A DNA stretch of 42,033 bases from Roseivivax marinus (GTDB taxonomy: Bacteria > Pseudomonadota > Alphaproteobacteria > Rhodobacterales > Rhodobacteraceae): the NCBI RefSeq assembly GCF_900109705.1, contig NZ_FOAI01000021.1, positions 1-42,033 on the forward strand, given 5' to 3'. Position 1 is the first letter of the stretch; each line of letters begins with the position of its first letter. This document shows positions 25,013 to 34,523 of the stretch, in pieces. The notes below the pieces were generated by a model. It saw nothing but the letters and a program-made list of their open reading frames with translations. It ran no database searches and was not told the DNA's origin. The position numbers and the translations under genes are program-made.

Positions 25013-26488
25013 TCAGGAGGACGTGTCCTGGATCAGCTCGCGGGCCTGAAGATTGCGCGGCTCGCCTTCCACATGGCTCACCTGATCGAGGCTCTCGTTC
25101 GGCGCCACGACACTCAGGCTCTCGAACTTTCGGGCCGAGGGCAGAACCCGCCCCTCGAGCGAGCCGACCGACTTGTTGTAAGACTCGACAGAGGCACGAA
25201 GGCTGCGGCCGACCTTGTCGAGATGGCCGGCAAAAGTGCCGAGCCGCTCGTAAATCTCGCGCGCCACGCGTTGAACCTCGGCGGCGTTCTCGGCCATCTT
25301 TTCCTGCTGCCAGCCGTAGGCGATGGCCTTGATCAACGCCATCAGAGTGGTCGGCGTGGCGATCAGCACGCGCTTCTCGAAGCCGAACTCCAGAAGACCC
25401 GGATCTGCTTCGCAGGCCGCCGACACGAAGGTCTCGCCGGGGATGAACATGACGACGAAGTCGGGCGTCGAATCGAGCTGGTCCTGGTAGGCCTTCGATG
25501 CCAGCCCCTTGATGTGCTCGCGCACTTGCCGGGCGTGCCGGGTGATGTGGGTCTCGCGCAGCTCGGGCGTCTCGGCCTCGAGCGCGTCGAGATAGGCGTC
25601 GAGCGGGGTCTTGGCATCGACGATGATGCTCTTGCCGCCCGGAATACGGACCTGCGCGTCGGGACGCCGCCGCCCGTCATCCGTCTCCATCGAGGATTCG
25701 GAGAGGAAGTCGACCTCCTCGGTCATGCCGGCCATCTCGAACACCTGGCGGAGCTGCATTTCGCCCCAGCGGCCCCGCGTCTTGGGCGCGCGTAGCGCCT
25801 GCACCAGCTTGCGGGTCTCGGCGTTCAGGGTGGTCTGGCCCAGCGTCAGCTGCTCGACCTGAGTGCGGATCGCGCCGTAGGCCTCGTTGCGGGCCTTCTC
25901 GATCTCGCCCATGCGCTCGTCGAACCTGGACAGCCGGTCCTGCAGCGGCTTCACGAGATTGCCGATCGCCTCCTGTCGCGTGGACAGTTCCTTGTCGGCG
26001 GATTCCTTGTGCTTCTCGAATCGCTCGCTCACCAGATTGAGGAAGCGCTTTGAATTGTCCTCGAGCACCGATCCGGCAAGGGTCGAGAATTTCTCTTCCA
26101 GCTGTTTCCGGATATCGCGCAATTCGGCGAGCTTTTCCTCGTTCGACTGTTTCAGCGCCGCCATTTCCGTTTCGAGCCGCGCGTTGATTTCCTGCGCCTC
26201 GTAACGAGCGCTCCTCTCGCGGCTTAGCGCCTGCTCGACCTCGGGCAGACGTTCGGCGCGGGTTGTCGCGGCGGAAAGCTGCGTGGCAAGGTCCGAGCGC
26301 TGCGCGCGTTCCTCGGCCAGCGCGGCCCGTTCCGCCTCAAGGCTGCGCGACAGGTCCGCGGTCTCGCGCCGTGTCGCGGCCAGGCGCCCGCGCAGGACGA
26401 TGGCCACCACTGCGAGAACCAGGGCCAAAGCCGCGGCCCCCAGAACGACCGGCCAGGCCGGCCCCAACGTATCGAGCAGGAATTCCAT
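25013..26488 (-). CDS. rmuC: DNA recombination protein RmuC
   Basis: 491 residues. An N-terminal membrane segment (about 14-33, VVLGAAALALVLAVVAIVL) is followed by a long coiled coil (about 40-200, rich in Glu/Arg/Ala/Leu). The nuclease-like RmuC domain then has TRGRWGEMQLRQVFEMAGM, PGGKSIIVDAKTPLDAY and DFVVMFIPGETFVSAACEADP. RmuC proteins limit certain inverted-repeat rearrangements; the exact activity is unclear. It is in line with mutL, 62 bases downstream of it, so the two DNA-maintenance genes may be co-transcribed. The ATG at 26488 follows directly before the membrane segment. Confidence 0.96.
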   Translation of the reverse strand: MEFLLDTLGPAWPVVLGAAALALVLAVVAIVLRGRLAATRRETADLSRSLEAERAALAEERAQRSDLATQLSAATTRAERLPEVEQALSRERSARYEAQEINARLETEMAALKQSNEEKLAELRDIRKQLEEKFSTLAGSVLEDNSKRFLNLVSERFEKHKESADKELSTRQEAIGNLVKPLQDRLSRFDERMGEIEKARNEAYGAIRTQVEQLTLGQTTLNAETRKLVQALRAPKTRGRWGEMQLRQVFEMAGMTEEVDFLSESSMETDDGRRRPDAQVRIPGGKSIIVDAKTPLDAYLDALEAETPELRETHITRHARQVREHIKGLASKAYQDQLDSTPDFVVMFIPGETFVSAACEADPGLLEFGFEKRVLIATPTTLMALIKAIAYGWQQEKMAENAAEVQRVAREIYERLGTFAGHLDKVGRSLRASVESYNKSVGSLEGRVLPSARKFESLSVVAPNESLDQVSHVEGEPRNLQARELIQDTSS

Positions 26489-26550
26489 TTACTGACTTTC
26501 CGAATATATACTTGCCTTCAGGCGCATTGGACGAGCCGCTGCGAATTCCG

Positions 26551-28425
26551 TCAAGTGCGGCCGAACAGACGCTCTATGTCCGACAGCTTCAATTCGACGT
26601 AGGTGGGCCGACCGTGGTTGCACTGACCGGAATGGGGCGTGGCCTCCATTTCCCGCAGCAGCGCATTCATCTCATCCGCGTGCATCCTCCGGCCCGACCG
26701 GACCGAGCCGTGGCAGGCCACCCGGCTGAGGATCGCCTCCACCTTGTCCTGCACCAGCGACGACGCGCCGCCGTCGGCCAGTTCGTCGAGGATGTCGCGC
26801 AAGAGCGCCTCGGCATTCACCTCGCCGAGGATCGCCGGCGTTTCGCGCACGGCCACCGCACCGCCGCCGAAGGGCTCCACGGTCAGGCCCATCCGGGCGA
26901 GGTCGTCGGCCGCTTCGAGGATCAGGGCGGCGTCGCCTTCGGAAAGCTCGACGATCTCGGGGATCAGCAGCGCCTGCGCGGGCACGCCGCGTTCGGCCAT
27001 CTGGCGCTTGAGCTTCTCGTAGACCAGCCGCTCGTGCGCGGCGTGCTGATCGACGATCACGAGGCCATCGGCGGTCTGCGCGAGGATGTAGTTTTCGTGC
27101 ACTTGGCCGCGGGCCGCACCGAGCGGCAGCGCCGCGGGCGGCGTTTCGGGCTCGGGCGTCTCGACCACGGGTTCGGGGTCGGGCTCCACGGTGCGCGCGC
27201 TCCACGCCGTCTCCATCTCGGCAAAGCCCGGCGCCTGCGCCGCGTAGGACGCGGCACGCGCCGCCGGTGAGGGTCGGCGGTCCATCTGGTAGATGCGCGG
27301 CGCGCCCGTCGCGGTCGGTCCGGGCTCGGGCCGCATGGCGCCCAGCGTCGCCCCCGCAACGGTCGTGGAGGCGCGATGCCCGGCCTCGGCCAGTGCGTGG
27401 CGCAGGGCGGTGACGATCAGGCCGCGCACGACGCCGGGCTCGCGGAACCGCACCTCGGATTTCGCCGGGTGCACGTTCACGTCCACGGCGCGCGGGTCGC
27501 AGTCTACGAACAGCGCCACCGCCGGGTGCCGGTCCTTGGACAGGAAATCCTGGTAGGCCCCGCGCAGCGCCCCCAGCAGCGTTCGGTCCTTCACCGGGCG
27601 ACCGTTGACGAAGAGATGCTGCGCCACCGCCGAGCCGCGCGAATAGGTCGGTAGCCCGGCAAGACCGCTGAGGCGGATGCCCTCGCGCGTGGCGTCGATG
27701 CTGACCGCGTTGGTGGTGAACTCGGTGCCCATGACCTGCCCCAGCCGCCCCCGCAGGGCGTCGAACAGGTCCCCGGTGACGGGGTCGGCGCGGAAGGTCA
27801 CGCGGCCTTCGCCACCGCCCGAGACGTCGCGGAGCGTGAAGCCCACGCTTGGTTCGGCCATGGCGAGACGGCGAAGGGTCTCGCCCACCGCCTGGCTCTC
27901 GGCGCGGTCGGTGCGCAGGAACTTGAGCCGCGCCGGCGTGGCATAGAACAGGTCCGCGAGCGTGACGGTGGTGCCCCGGTCGCGGGCGCAAGGGCGGGGC
28001 GCCGAGGCCACGCCGCCCGAGACACGGACCTCGCAGGCCTCGGCCCCGTCGGCGCGCGACTGCACGGTCAGACGGCCCACGGCGCCGAGCGAGGGCAGCG
28101 CCTCGCCCCGGAACCCGAAGGTGTGGATGTTCAGCAGGTCCGAACCGTCGATCTTCGACGTGGCGTGCCGGGACAGGGCCAGCGGAAGATCCTCGGGCGT
28201 CATCCCGCAGCCGTCGTCGATCACGCGGATCAGCGTCTTGCCGCCATCGGCGATCTCGACGGTGATGCGGCGCGCACCGGCGTCGATGGCATTCTCCACC
28301 AGCTCCTTCACCGCGGAGGCCGGGCGCTCCACCACCTCGCCCGCGGCGATGCGGTTGATCGCGGCGTCGTCGAGTTGGCGGATGACCGGGCGGTCCGCGT
28401 GGATATTGGGGCTGTGGGTATTCAT
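26551..28425 (-). CDS. mutL: DNA mismatch repair protein MutL
   Basis: 624 residues. The GHKL ATPase motifs are AGEVVERPASAVKELVENAIDAGA, DDGCGM and RHATSKI...GFRGEALPS. The C-terminal endonuclease metal motif DQHA-x2-E-x4-E is present (VIVDQHAAHERLVYEKL), as are CHGSVRSGRRM and GQCNHGRPTYVEL. This marks an endonuclease-proficient MutL, as in bacteria without MutH, unlike E. coli. It couples MutS recognition to strand excision. The 12 residues before RPVIRQLDDAAINRIAAG are variable; a start further in is possible, but ATG 28425 has an AGGT site. Confidence 0.97.
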   Translation of the reverse strand: MNTHSPNIHADRPVIRQLDDAAINRIAAGEVVERPASAVKELVENAIDAGARRITVEIADGGKTLIRVIDDGCGMTPEDLPLALSRHATSKIDGSDLLNIHTFGFRGEALPSLGAVGRLTVQSRADGAEACEVRVSGGVASAPRPCARDRGTTVTLADLFYATPARLKFLRTDRAESQAVGETLRRLAMAEPSVGFTLRDVSGGGEGRVTFRADPVTGDLFDALRGRLGQVMGTEFTTNAVSIDATREGIRLSGLAGLPTYSRGSAVAQHLFVNGRPVKDRTLLGALRGAYQDFLSKDRHPAVALFVDCDPRAVDVNVHPAKSEVRFREPGVVRGLIVTALRHALAEAGHRASTTVAGATLGAMRPEPGPTATGAPRIYQMDRRPSPAARAASYAAQAPGFAEMETAWSARTVEPDPEPVVETPEPETPPAALPLGAARGQVHENYILAQTADGLVIVDQHAAHERLVYEKLKRQMAERGVPAQALLIPEIVELSEGDAALILEAADDLARMGLTVEPFGGGAVAVRETPAILGEVNAEALLRDILDELADGGASSLVQDKVEAILSRVACHGSVRSGRRMHADEMNALLREMEATPHSGQCNHGRPTYVELKLSDIERLFGRT

Positions 28426-28486
28426 GCCACTAAACCTAGCAGCCGCGCGCCGAGTCGGGCAATGGGGTTCACCGGGTCACAAGGCG

Positions 28487-28530
28487 GAAAAGGCTGGGGT
28501 CGGGTCTTGAAAAGGCTGGGGTCGGGTCTT
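28487..28530. repeat. Two-copy 22-bp tandem repeat
   Basis: A 22-base unit beginning GAAAAGGCTGGGG occurs twice without any difference (28487-28508 and 28509-28530), in the gap between the mutL start and the puuD stop. The exact identity suggests a recent slippage duplication. The surrounding 28426-28669 holds no gene that I can support. Confidence 0.85.
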
Positions 28531-28669
28531 GGAGGTTCGCGCGGCCCGACACATCGCTGCGCGCTTGTTAGAGCGCGAACCGGGGTGGCTGCAAGGTGTC
28601 GTTTTCGCTCACAGCCGTGACGCCCCCGGCACCCAACCTCAGGCACGGTCGGCCCGCGCGGACAGCGAC

Positions 28670-29890
28670 CTAGCCGCCCGTCGCCGCGGCGAACCAGTCG
28701 CGGATGGCGGCGCGGTCGTCCTCCGATACCGAGGTCACGTTGCCCGGCGGCATGGCGTGGCTCAGTCCGGCCTGAAGGTAGATGCCGCGGGCATGGGCCG
28801 CGATGTCGGCCTCGGCCTCGAGCTTCACGCCCTTCGGCGGCCAGAGCACACCGGACCAGACAGGCTCGGCCGCGTGGCACATGGAGCACCGCGACATGAC
28901 GATGTCGGCAACCTGCGTGTAGCCCTCGGCCTCGGTGAAGCGCGCGGCCTTGGCGGCGACCTCCTCGGGGCTGTCGCGGAACATCGGCGCGGTCGAGAGC
29001 CACATGATCAGCAGGAACAGGATCGCCGTCGCGGCCCAGGTCCACGTCGGCTTGCCCTTCCGGGCATGCATCGAGTTGAAGTAGTGCCGGATCGTCACGC
29101 CCATCAGGAACACGAGCGATGCAATCACCCAGTTCCACTGGCTCGCGAAGGCCAGCGGGTAGTGGTTCGACAGCATCAGGAAGATCACCGGCAGCGTCAG
29201 GTAGTTGTTGTGGGTCGAGCGCTGCTTGGCGATCTTGCCGTATTTCGGATCCGGCGTCCGCCCGGCCTTGAGGTCCGCCACGACGATCTTCTGGTTGGGG
29301 ATGATGATGTGGGCGACGTTGCCGGTCATGATCGTCGCGGTGAACGCGCCGAGGTGCAGCAGCGCCGCGCGCCCCGAGAACACCTGCGTGTAGAACCACG
29401 CCATCGCCACCAGGACGCCGAACAGCAGGACCATCAGGCCGGTGGTGTGCTGTCCGAGCGGTGATTTGCAGAGCTGGTCGTAGACGATCCATCCAACGAC
29501 CAGAGAGGCCGCCGAGATGCCGATGGCCTGCCAGACCGCGAGGTCCAGCGTCACCGGGTCGATCAGGTAGAACTCCGCCCCGAACCAGTACACGATCACC
29601 AGAAGGGCCGCACCCGAGAGCCACGTCCAGTAGCTCTCCCATTTGAACCAGGTCAGGTGTTCGGGCATCGCCGCAGGTGCCACCAGATACTTCTGGATGT
29701 GGTAGAAACCGCCGCCGTGGACCTGCCACTCCTCGCCGTCCGCGCCGGTCTCGAACTCGCGATCGCGGCGCAGGCCGAGGTCCAGCGCGATGAAATAGAA
29801 GGACGAGCCGATCCACGCGATCGCCGTGATGACGTGCAGCCAGCGCACCGCGAATTCCGCCCATGCGCCCATCGCCGCCAAGTCGTACAT
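28670..29890 (-). CDS. puuD: Membrane-bound urate oxidase PuuD with cytochrome c domain
   Basis: 406 residues. About eight membrane segments fill residues 10-315 (for example FAVRWLHVITAIAWIGSSF, and histidines in the helices). A C-terminal periplasmic cytochrome c domain binds heme through C335-SM-C338-H339, with Met380 in HAMPPGN as the probable axial ligand. PuuD oxidises urate to 5-hydroxyisourate and passes electrons to the respiratory chain instead of making peroxide. ATG 29890 has GGAGG at a good distance. The other purine catabolism genes are not in this window. The divergent LysR gene 122 bases away is a candidate regulator. Confidence 0.95.
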   Translation of the reverse strand: MYDLAAMGAWAEFAVRWLHVITAIAWIGSSFYFIALDLGLRRDREFETGADGEEWQVHGGGFYHIQKYLVAPAAMPEHLTWFKWESYWTWLSGAALLVIVYWFGAEFYLIDPVTLDLAVWQAIGISAASLVVGWIVYDQLCKSPLGQHTTGLMVLLFGVLVAMAWFYTQVFSGRAALLHLGAFTATIMTGNVAHIIIPNQKIVVADLKAGRTPDPKYGKIAKQRSTHNNYLTLPVIFLMLSNHYPLAFASQWNWVIASLVFLMGVTIRHYFNSMHARKGKPTWTWAATAILFLLIMWLSTAPMFRDSPEEVAAKAARFTEAEGYTQVADIVMSRCSMCHAAEPVWSGVLWPPKGVKLEAEADIAAHARGIYLQAGLSHAMPPGNVTSVSEDDRAAIRDWFAAATGG

Positions 29891-30012
29891 GCCCGTTCCT
29901 CCGAAAGTGCCGATCCGCCCGGACGCTATACGCCCCGGCGGGGCGCTGTTAAGGCTGGGCTTCGCGAGACAGTTTCAAATCAGACCGAACGGTCGCCCCA
30001 GCGAAATCGGCC

Positions 30013-30930
30013 ATGGCTTACCTGACGAACCTGCGGATGTTCGTGCGTGTCTACGAATTGGGCAGCATGAGCGCCGCCGCCCGAGACCAACGTTGCTCGC
30101 CCGCCGTGGCGTCGGCCCGCATCGCCGAACTGGAACGGCACCTGGGCCTGCGCCTGTTCAACCGCACCACCCGGACGCTGCGCCCCACCGAGGCGGGCCG
30201 CACGTTCTACGATGGCGCGCGCGAGGTTCTGGAGGCCGTCAGCGCTGCCGAGGCACGCGTGCGCGAGGATGCCGACGCGCTGCGCGGCACGGTTTTCGCC
30301 GCGGCGCCGCTGGGGCTCGGGCGACGCGTGGTGGCACCGGCCATCCCCGCCTTTCGCGCCGAGTTTCCCGACGTGCACGTGCGCCTGCGCCTGACCGACC
30401 GGGTGGTGGACATGGCGACCGAGGGCCTCGATCTCGCGCTGCATCTCGGCCCTCTTGCGGACAGTGACCTGAAAGTGCGCGCCATCGCCGACTGCCCGCG
30501 CAGCCTCGTGGCCGCACCGGACTACGTGGCGCGGCACGGGATGCCCGCGGACGGCGAGGCGCTGGTGCGCGATGGCCACGACTGCCTGATGCTGCGCTTC
30601 CCCGGCGCGCAGGAGTTCCGCTGGACCCTTCGCACGCCGAACGGTCCCCGCGCCTTCGCCGTGCAGGGCCCGGTCGAGAGCGACGACGGCGACGTGCTGA
30701 CCGGCTGGGCGCTCGACGGTCTCGGGGTCGCGCTCAAGCCGGATTTCGAGGTGGCGGATCATCTGGCTGCCGGCCGTCTGGTGCGGGTGGCCGAGGCGAC
30801 GCCGCCGGACCCGGTGCCGCTGGCCTGCCTCAGCCCGGCGCGGGCCAGCGCCGATCCCCGCGTCCACGTCTTCGCCGAACGGATGATCGCCGCCTGCCGC
30901 GCCGGCGTGGCGGTGGGCGCCCCCTCCTGA
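30013..30930 (+). CDS. LysR-family transcriptional regulator
   Basis: 305 residues. The N-terminal winged helix-turn-helix (about 1-65) reads LRMFVRVYELGSMSAAARDQ, then SPAVASARIAELERHLGLRL and FNRTTRTLRPTEAG. The C-terminal effector-binding domain follows (GRRVVAPAIPAFRAEFPDVHVRLRL). It belongs to the group close to the CrgA/AaeR type. Its divergent placement from puuD suggests that it controls urate oxidation, perhaps sensing urate or a related purine; that is inference from position. No obvious ribosome site precedes ATG 30013. A T-n11-A operator was looked for in 29891-30012 but nothing decisive was seen. Confidence 0.93.
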   Translation: MAYLTNLRMFVRVYELGSMSAAARDQRCSPAVASARIAELERHLGLRLFNRTTRTLRPTEAGRTFYDGAREVLEAVSAAEARVREDADALRGTVFAAAPLGLGRRVVAPAIPAFRAEFPDVHVRLRLTDRVVDMATEGLDLALHLGPLADSDLKVRAIADCPRSLVAAPDYVARHGMPADGEALVRDGHDCLMLRFPGAQEFRWTLRTPNGPRAFAVQGPVESDDGDVLTGWALDGLGVALKPDFEVADHLAAGRLVRVAEATPPDPVPLACLSPARASADPRVHVFAERMIAACRAGVAVGAPS

Positions 30931-31019
30931 GGTCTGCCGCGGGGCGAGTGGCGGGGGGAACCACGGACCGCCCCCGAGGCTTTCTTCCCAGTTCGGACAA
31001 ACCGGAAAGGGCCGAAAGA

Positions 31020-31403
31020 ATGCAGACCGAAGACCTCAACGGCGCCACCTTCGAACGCTGGGATACAGAGGAAGTGCGCGCGGGGCTCGACGCGGGCGAG
31101 ATCGTCCTCATCGACGTTCGCACCCCGCTCGAATACGGGTTGGAGCACATCCCCGGCGCGCTGAACTTCCCGATGGCGTTCTTCGATCCCAAGGCGCTAC
31201 CGACGCAGGACGGCAAGCGGCTGGTTCTGCATTGCGGCGCGGGACTGCGCTCGGAACGGATGGCGAAGTGGGCGGCCGAGGCCGGCTTCGACCGGATCGC
31301 ACATCTCGAGGGCGGCTTCGCCGCTTGGAAGGAAGCCAAGCTGCCTTACCGCGCCACCGAGATGAGCACCGGCGCCCCCAAGATGGTCACGCCGGAAAAG
31401 TGA
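31020..31403 (+). CDS. Rhodanese-like sulfurtransferase, single domain
   Basis: 127 residues. The CH2A-like motif VLIDVRTPLEYGLEHIPGA and the active-site loop with the catalytic Cys (LVLHCGAGLRSERMA) are intact. The C-terminal motif GGFAAWKEAKLPY is standard. Rhodaneses carry sulfur as a Cys persulfide; the acceptor is unknown. ATG 31020 is chosen because the conserved domain begins shortly after; AAAGG precedes it. It lies 89 bases after the LysR gene on the same strand and is convergent with hprA. Confidence 0.92.
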   Translation: MQTEDLNGATFERWDTEEVRAGLDAGEIVLIDVRTPLEYGLEHIPGALNFPMAFFDPKALPTQDGKRLVLHCGAGLRSERMAKWAAEAGFDRIAHLEGGFAAWKEAKLPYRATEMSTGAPKMVTPEK

Positions 31404-31428
31404 ACCCGGCAGACCGGCCCGGCGGTGC

Positions 31429-32397
31429 TCAGCCCGCCGGGTTCGGCACCTCGCGGCCCGCGAAAAAGGCGTCGAGATTGTCGGCGACCATGTGCCCCAT
31501 CGCCTCGCGCGTCTCGAGCGTGGCCGAGCCGAGATGCGGCAACAGCACCACGTTTTCCATCCGCGTCAGGGCCTCGGGCACGCTTGGCTCTCCGTCATAG
31601 ACGTCAAGGCCCGCGCCCGCGATGGTTCCGGCCTCCAGTGCCGCGATCAACGCGTTCTGGTCGACCACGTCGCCGCGGGCGGTGTTGATGAGCATTCCGG
31701 ACGCGCCCAGCTTTTCGAACTGCGCCGCGCCGATCGTCTTGGCGTTGGCGCCCCCACCGGGAATGTGCAGAGAGGCCACGTCAGCCGCTGCCATCACGTC
31801 GTCGATCGTGTCGAGCCGCTCGGCCTCCAGCCCCTTCAGCGCGGCGGGGTCCACCTCGCTGCGATTGTAGTAGACTACCTTCATGCCGAAGCCGCCCTGC
31901 GCGCGCCGTGCCGTGGCGATGCCGATCCGGCCCATGCCGACGATGCCCAGCGTCTTGCCCGACAATTTGGTGCCGATCAGGTGCGTCGGGCGCCAGCCGG
32001 ACCAGTCGCCCCGGCGCAGCTCGCGCTCGCCCTCGCCGGCACGCCGGGCGAGCATCAGCATCAGCGTCAGCGCCAGATCGGCGGTGCAGTCGGTCAGGCA
32101 GCCGGGCGTGTTGGTCACCGTCAGCCCCGCGGCCCGAGCGGCATCGAGGTCGATGTGGTTCACGCCGACGCCGTAATTGCCGAGGATCCGCGTCCGCATC
32201 TTGCCGTCGAACAAAGCGGCGGGCAGCGAATCCGACACCGTCGGACAGACGGCGTCGTAGTCACCCAGTGCCGCGCCGATCTGCTCGGCGGTCATCGGCG
32301 TGTCGTCAGTGTTGAGCGTCACGTCGTAGTCGCGCGACAGGCGGTCCTCGACCGCCTGCGGCCACCTCCGCGTGAGGAGGATCTTCGGTTGTGCCAT
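31429..32397 (-). CDS. hprA: D-2-hydroxyacid dehydrogenase, likely hydroxypyruvate/glyoxylate reductase
   Basis: 322 residues. The NAD(P) motif is LGIVGMGRIGIATARRA. The catalytic Arg is in NTARGDVVDQ, the Glu in YDGEP and the His in LLPHLGSAT. In the serine cycle this enzyme reduces hydroxypyruvate to glycerate after Sga. Placement three bases after mtkB as the last gene of sga-mcl-mtkA-mtkB-hprA supports that substrate. The sequence family alone would also allow glyoxylate reductase or a related D-hydroxyacid dehydrogenase. A G+C-rich 8-bp hairpin (31418-31441) overlaps the end of the gene and faces the rhodanese. Confidence 0.9.
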   Translation of the reverse strand: MAQPKILLTRRWPQAVEDRLSRDYDVTLNTDDTPMTAEQIGAALGDYDAVCPTVSDSLPAALFDGKMRTRILGNYGVGVNHIDLDAARAAGLTVTNTPGCLTDCTADLALTLMLMLARRAGEGERELRRGDWSGWRPTHLIGTKLSGKTLGIVGMGRIGIATARRAQGGFGMKVVYYNRSEVDPAALKGLEAERLDTIDDVMAAADVASLHIPGGGANAKTIGAAQFEKLGASGMLINTARGDVVDQNALIAALEAGTIAGAGLDVYDGEPSVPEALTRMENVVLLPHLGSATLETREAMGHMVADNLDAFFAGREVPNPAG

Positions 32398-32400
32398 GTC

Positions 32401-33300
32401 TTACGCTGCGGCCTTCTTGCCCGAGAGCACGGCCTCCACGGTCTCACCGAAGGAGGCGGGGTTCGGGATGATGGTATGTCCCGCCTCGCGGATGATTTCC
32501 ACCTTCTCCTGCGCGCTTTCGCCGAACGCCTGCACGATGGCGCCCGCATGACCCATCTTCTTTCCCTTGGGCGCCGACAGGCCCGCGACATAGGCCATGA
32601 GCGGTTTCTTCATGTGCGACCGCGCCCATTCCGCCGCCTCGGCCTCTTGCGGGCCGCCGATCTCGCCGATCATCACGACGGCATCGGTGTCGGGATCTTC
32701 CTCGAAGAGCTGCAGGATGTCCTTGAAGGACGAGCCGTTGATCGGGTCGCCGCCAATGCCGACGCTGGTCGAGATGCCGATCCCGTGCGCCTGCATCTGG
32801 CTCGCCGCCTCGTAGCCCAGCGTGCCCGACCGGCCCACCACACCCACGCGCCCCGGCGTGTAGATGTGACCCGGCATGATCCCCAGCATCGCCTTGCCCG
32901 GAGAGATCGTGCCGGCGCAATTCGGCCCCGTCAGGCGCATCTTCAGGTCTGCCTTGTAGCGGCGCATGTAGCGCTTCACGCGCATCATGTCCTGGGCCGG
33001 GATACCGTCGGTGATGCAGGTGCAGTACTTGATGCCCGCATCGGCGGCTTCCATGATCGCGTCGGCCGCGAAGGGCGGCGGCACGAAGATGATGGAAGCT
33101 TCGGCGCCGGTTTCCTGCACCGCACCCTTCACCGTGTTGAACACCGGGCGGCCAAGGTGCGTCTGCCCGCCCTTGCCTGGCGTGGTGCCGCCCACGACGT
33201 TGGTGCCGTAGTCGATCATCTCGCCGGCATGGAAATTGCCGATCCGTCCTGTGAAGCCCTGGATCAGGACAGGCGTGGTTTCGTCGATCAGGATTGCCAT
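32401..33300 (-). CDS. mtkB: Malate-CoA ligase (malate thiokinase) alpha subunit
   Basis: 299 residues, of the succinyl-CoA synthetase alpha superfamily. The CoA-binding N-domain begins PVLIQGFTGRIGNFHAGEMI. The phosphohistidine is in KKMGHAGAIVQ near residue 252, with GPNCAG and VGVVGRSGTLGYE also present. It forms malyl-CoA from malate, CoA and ATP together with MtkA. The assignment to malate rather than succinate rests on the adjacent mcl and sga genes. The family identity is sure; the substrate is inferred. The start ATG 33300 is 14 bases after mtkA. Confidence 0.92.
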   Translation of the reverse strand: MAILIDETTPVLIQGFTGRIGNFHAGEMIDYGTNVVGGTTPGKGGQTHLGRPVFNTVKGAVQETGAEASIIFVPPPFAADAIMEAADAGIKYCTCITDGIPAQDMMRVKRYMRRYKADLKMRLTGPNCAGTISPGKAMLGIMPGHIYTPGRVGVVGRSGTLGYEAASQMQAHGIGISTSVGIGGDPINGSSFKDILQLFEEDPDTDAVVMIGEIGGPQEAEAAEWARSHMKKPLMAYVAGLSAPKGKKMGHAGAIVQAFGESAQEKVEIIREAGHTIIPNPASFGETVEAVLSGKKAAA

Positions 33301-33314
33301 GTCGGTTCCTCCCC

Positions 33315-34499
33315 TTACGCGGCTTCGCTGGCGGACTTGCCGCCCTTCCAGGCCGCGACCGCCTTTTCAGCCGCGTCCTTGAGCGTGTCGGCCACGATGA
33401 CCGACGGTGCCTTCTCGGCGAGGATGCGGCGCCCCTCCTCGACCTTGGTGCCCGACAGCCGGACCACCAGCGGCACCGGCACGCCGACTTCGTCGAGCGC
33501 CTTGGCGACACCTTCGGCCACCCAGTCGCAGCGGTTGATGCCGGCAAAGATGTTGACCAGAACGACCTCGACCTTCTTGTCCTGAAGCACCGCACGGAAG
33601 GACTTGGCCACCCGCTCGGGGCTTGCGCCGCCGCCGATGTCGAGGAAGTTCGCGGGCTCGCCGCCGGCGATCTTGATCATGTCGAGCGTGGCCATCGCGA
33701 GACCCGCGCCGTTGATGATGCAGCCGATATTGCCCTCGAGTCCGACGTAGCTCAGGCCGCGATCCGACGCGAAGGTTTCGCGCGGGTCCTCCTGGCTCTT
33801 GTCGCGCAACTCGCTGATCTCGGGCCGCCTGAACAGAGCGTTCTCGTCGAACGACATCTTGCAGTCCAGCGCGTAGATCTCGTCGTGCGAGACGACCAGC
33901 GGATTGATCTCGAGCATCGAGGCGTCGTAGTCGCGAAACACCCGGTAGCAGCCCATGATCGCCTGCACCGCCTTTCCGATCAGCGCCCCGTCGAGCCCGA
34001 GCCCGAAGGCCAACTCGCGCGCCTGGAAGTCGAGCATCCCCACGCCCGGGTCCACGACCTGACGCACGATGCTGTCAGGCTCCTTCTCGGAGATTTCCTC
34101 GATCTCCATGCCGCCCTGACCGGAGGCGACGATCATGATCCGCTCTTCCTTCCGGTCCAGCACGAAGCCGAGGTAGATCTCGCGGTCGATCTGAACCGTC
34201 TCCTCGATGTAGAGACGGCCCACCATCTTGCCACGCTCGCCGGTCTGGTGCGTGACGAGCCGCGCGCCCAGAAGCTTCTCGGCGGCGTCCTCGACCTCTT
34301 TCTCGGACTTGCAGAGGATGATGCCGCCGGCCTTGCCGCGGGCGCCCGAGTGGATCTGCGCCTTCACCACCCAGGATTCGCCGCCGATCTCGGAGGCGCG
34401 GTAGGCCGCCTGTTCGGGGCTGTAGGCCAGCCCGCCGCGCGGCAGGCGGATGCCCTGCTTCGCCAGCAGTTCCTTGGCCTGATACTCGTGGATATCCAT
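33315..34499 (-). CDS. mtkA: Malate-CoA ligase (malate thiokinase) beta subunit
   Basis: 394 residues. The ATP-grasp domain begins [16 protein letters not shown] and has [16 protein letters not shown]. The nucleotide-binding Glu/Asn pair is in [10 protein letters not shown], and the CoA-ligase domain in [21 protein letters not shown] and NFLDIGGGA. Length and all motifs match the succinyl-CoA synthetase beta family, of which MtkA is a branch. With MtkB it activates malate so that Mcl can cleave it to acetyl-CoA and glyoxylate. It is 24 bases downstream of mcl. The TCA-cycle paralogue would be expected beside sucAB or mdh, and those are absent here. Confidence 0.93.
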   Translation of the reverse strand: MDIHEYQAKELLAKQGIRLPRGGLAYSPEQAAYRASEIGGESWVVKAQIHSGARGKAGGIILCKSEKEVEDAAEKLLGARLVTHQTGERGKMVGRLYIEETVQIDREIYLGFVLDRKEERIMIVASGQGGMEIEEISEKEPDSIVRQVVDPGVGMLDFQARELAFGLGLDGALIGKAVQAIMGCYRVFRDYDASMLEINPLVVSHDEIYALDCKMSFDENALFRRPEISELRDKSQEDPRETFASDRGLSYVGLEGNIGCIINGAGLAMATLDMIKIAGGEPANFLDIGGGASPERVAKSFRAVLQDKKVEVVLVNIFAGINRCDWVAEGVAKALDEVGVPVPLVVRLSGTKVEEGRRILAEKAPSVIVADTLKDAAEKAVAAWKGGKSASEAA

Positions 34500-34523
34500 C
34501 GTCTTTCCTCCCTTTCGCGGGGT

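Noticed and set aside
32401-34499. TCA-cycle succinyl-CoA synthetase (sucCD)
   Set aside because: The family match alone allows it, but the genes lie within sga-mcl-...-hprA and not beside sucAB or mdh, so malate-CoA ligase is the better call.
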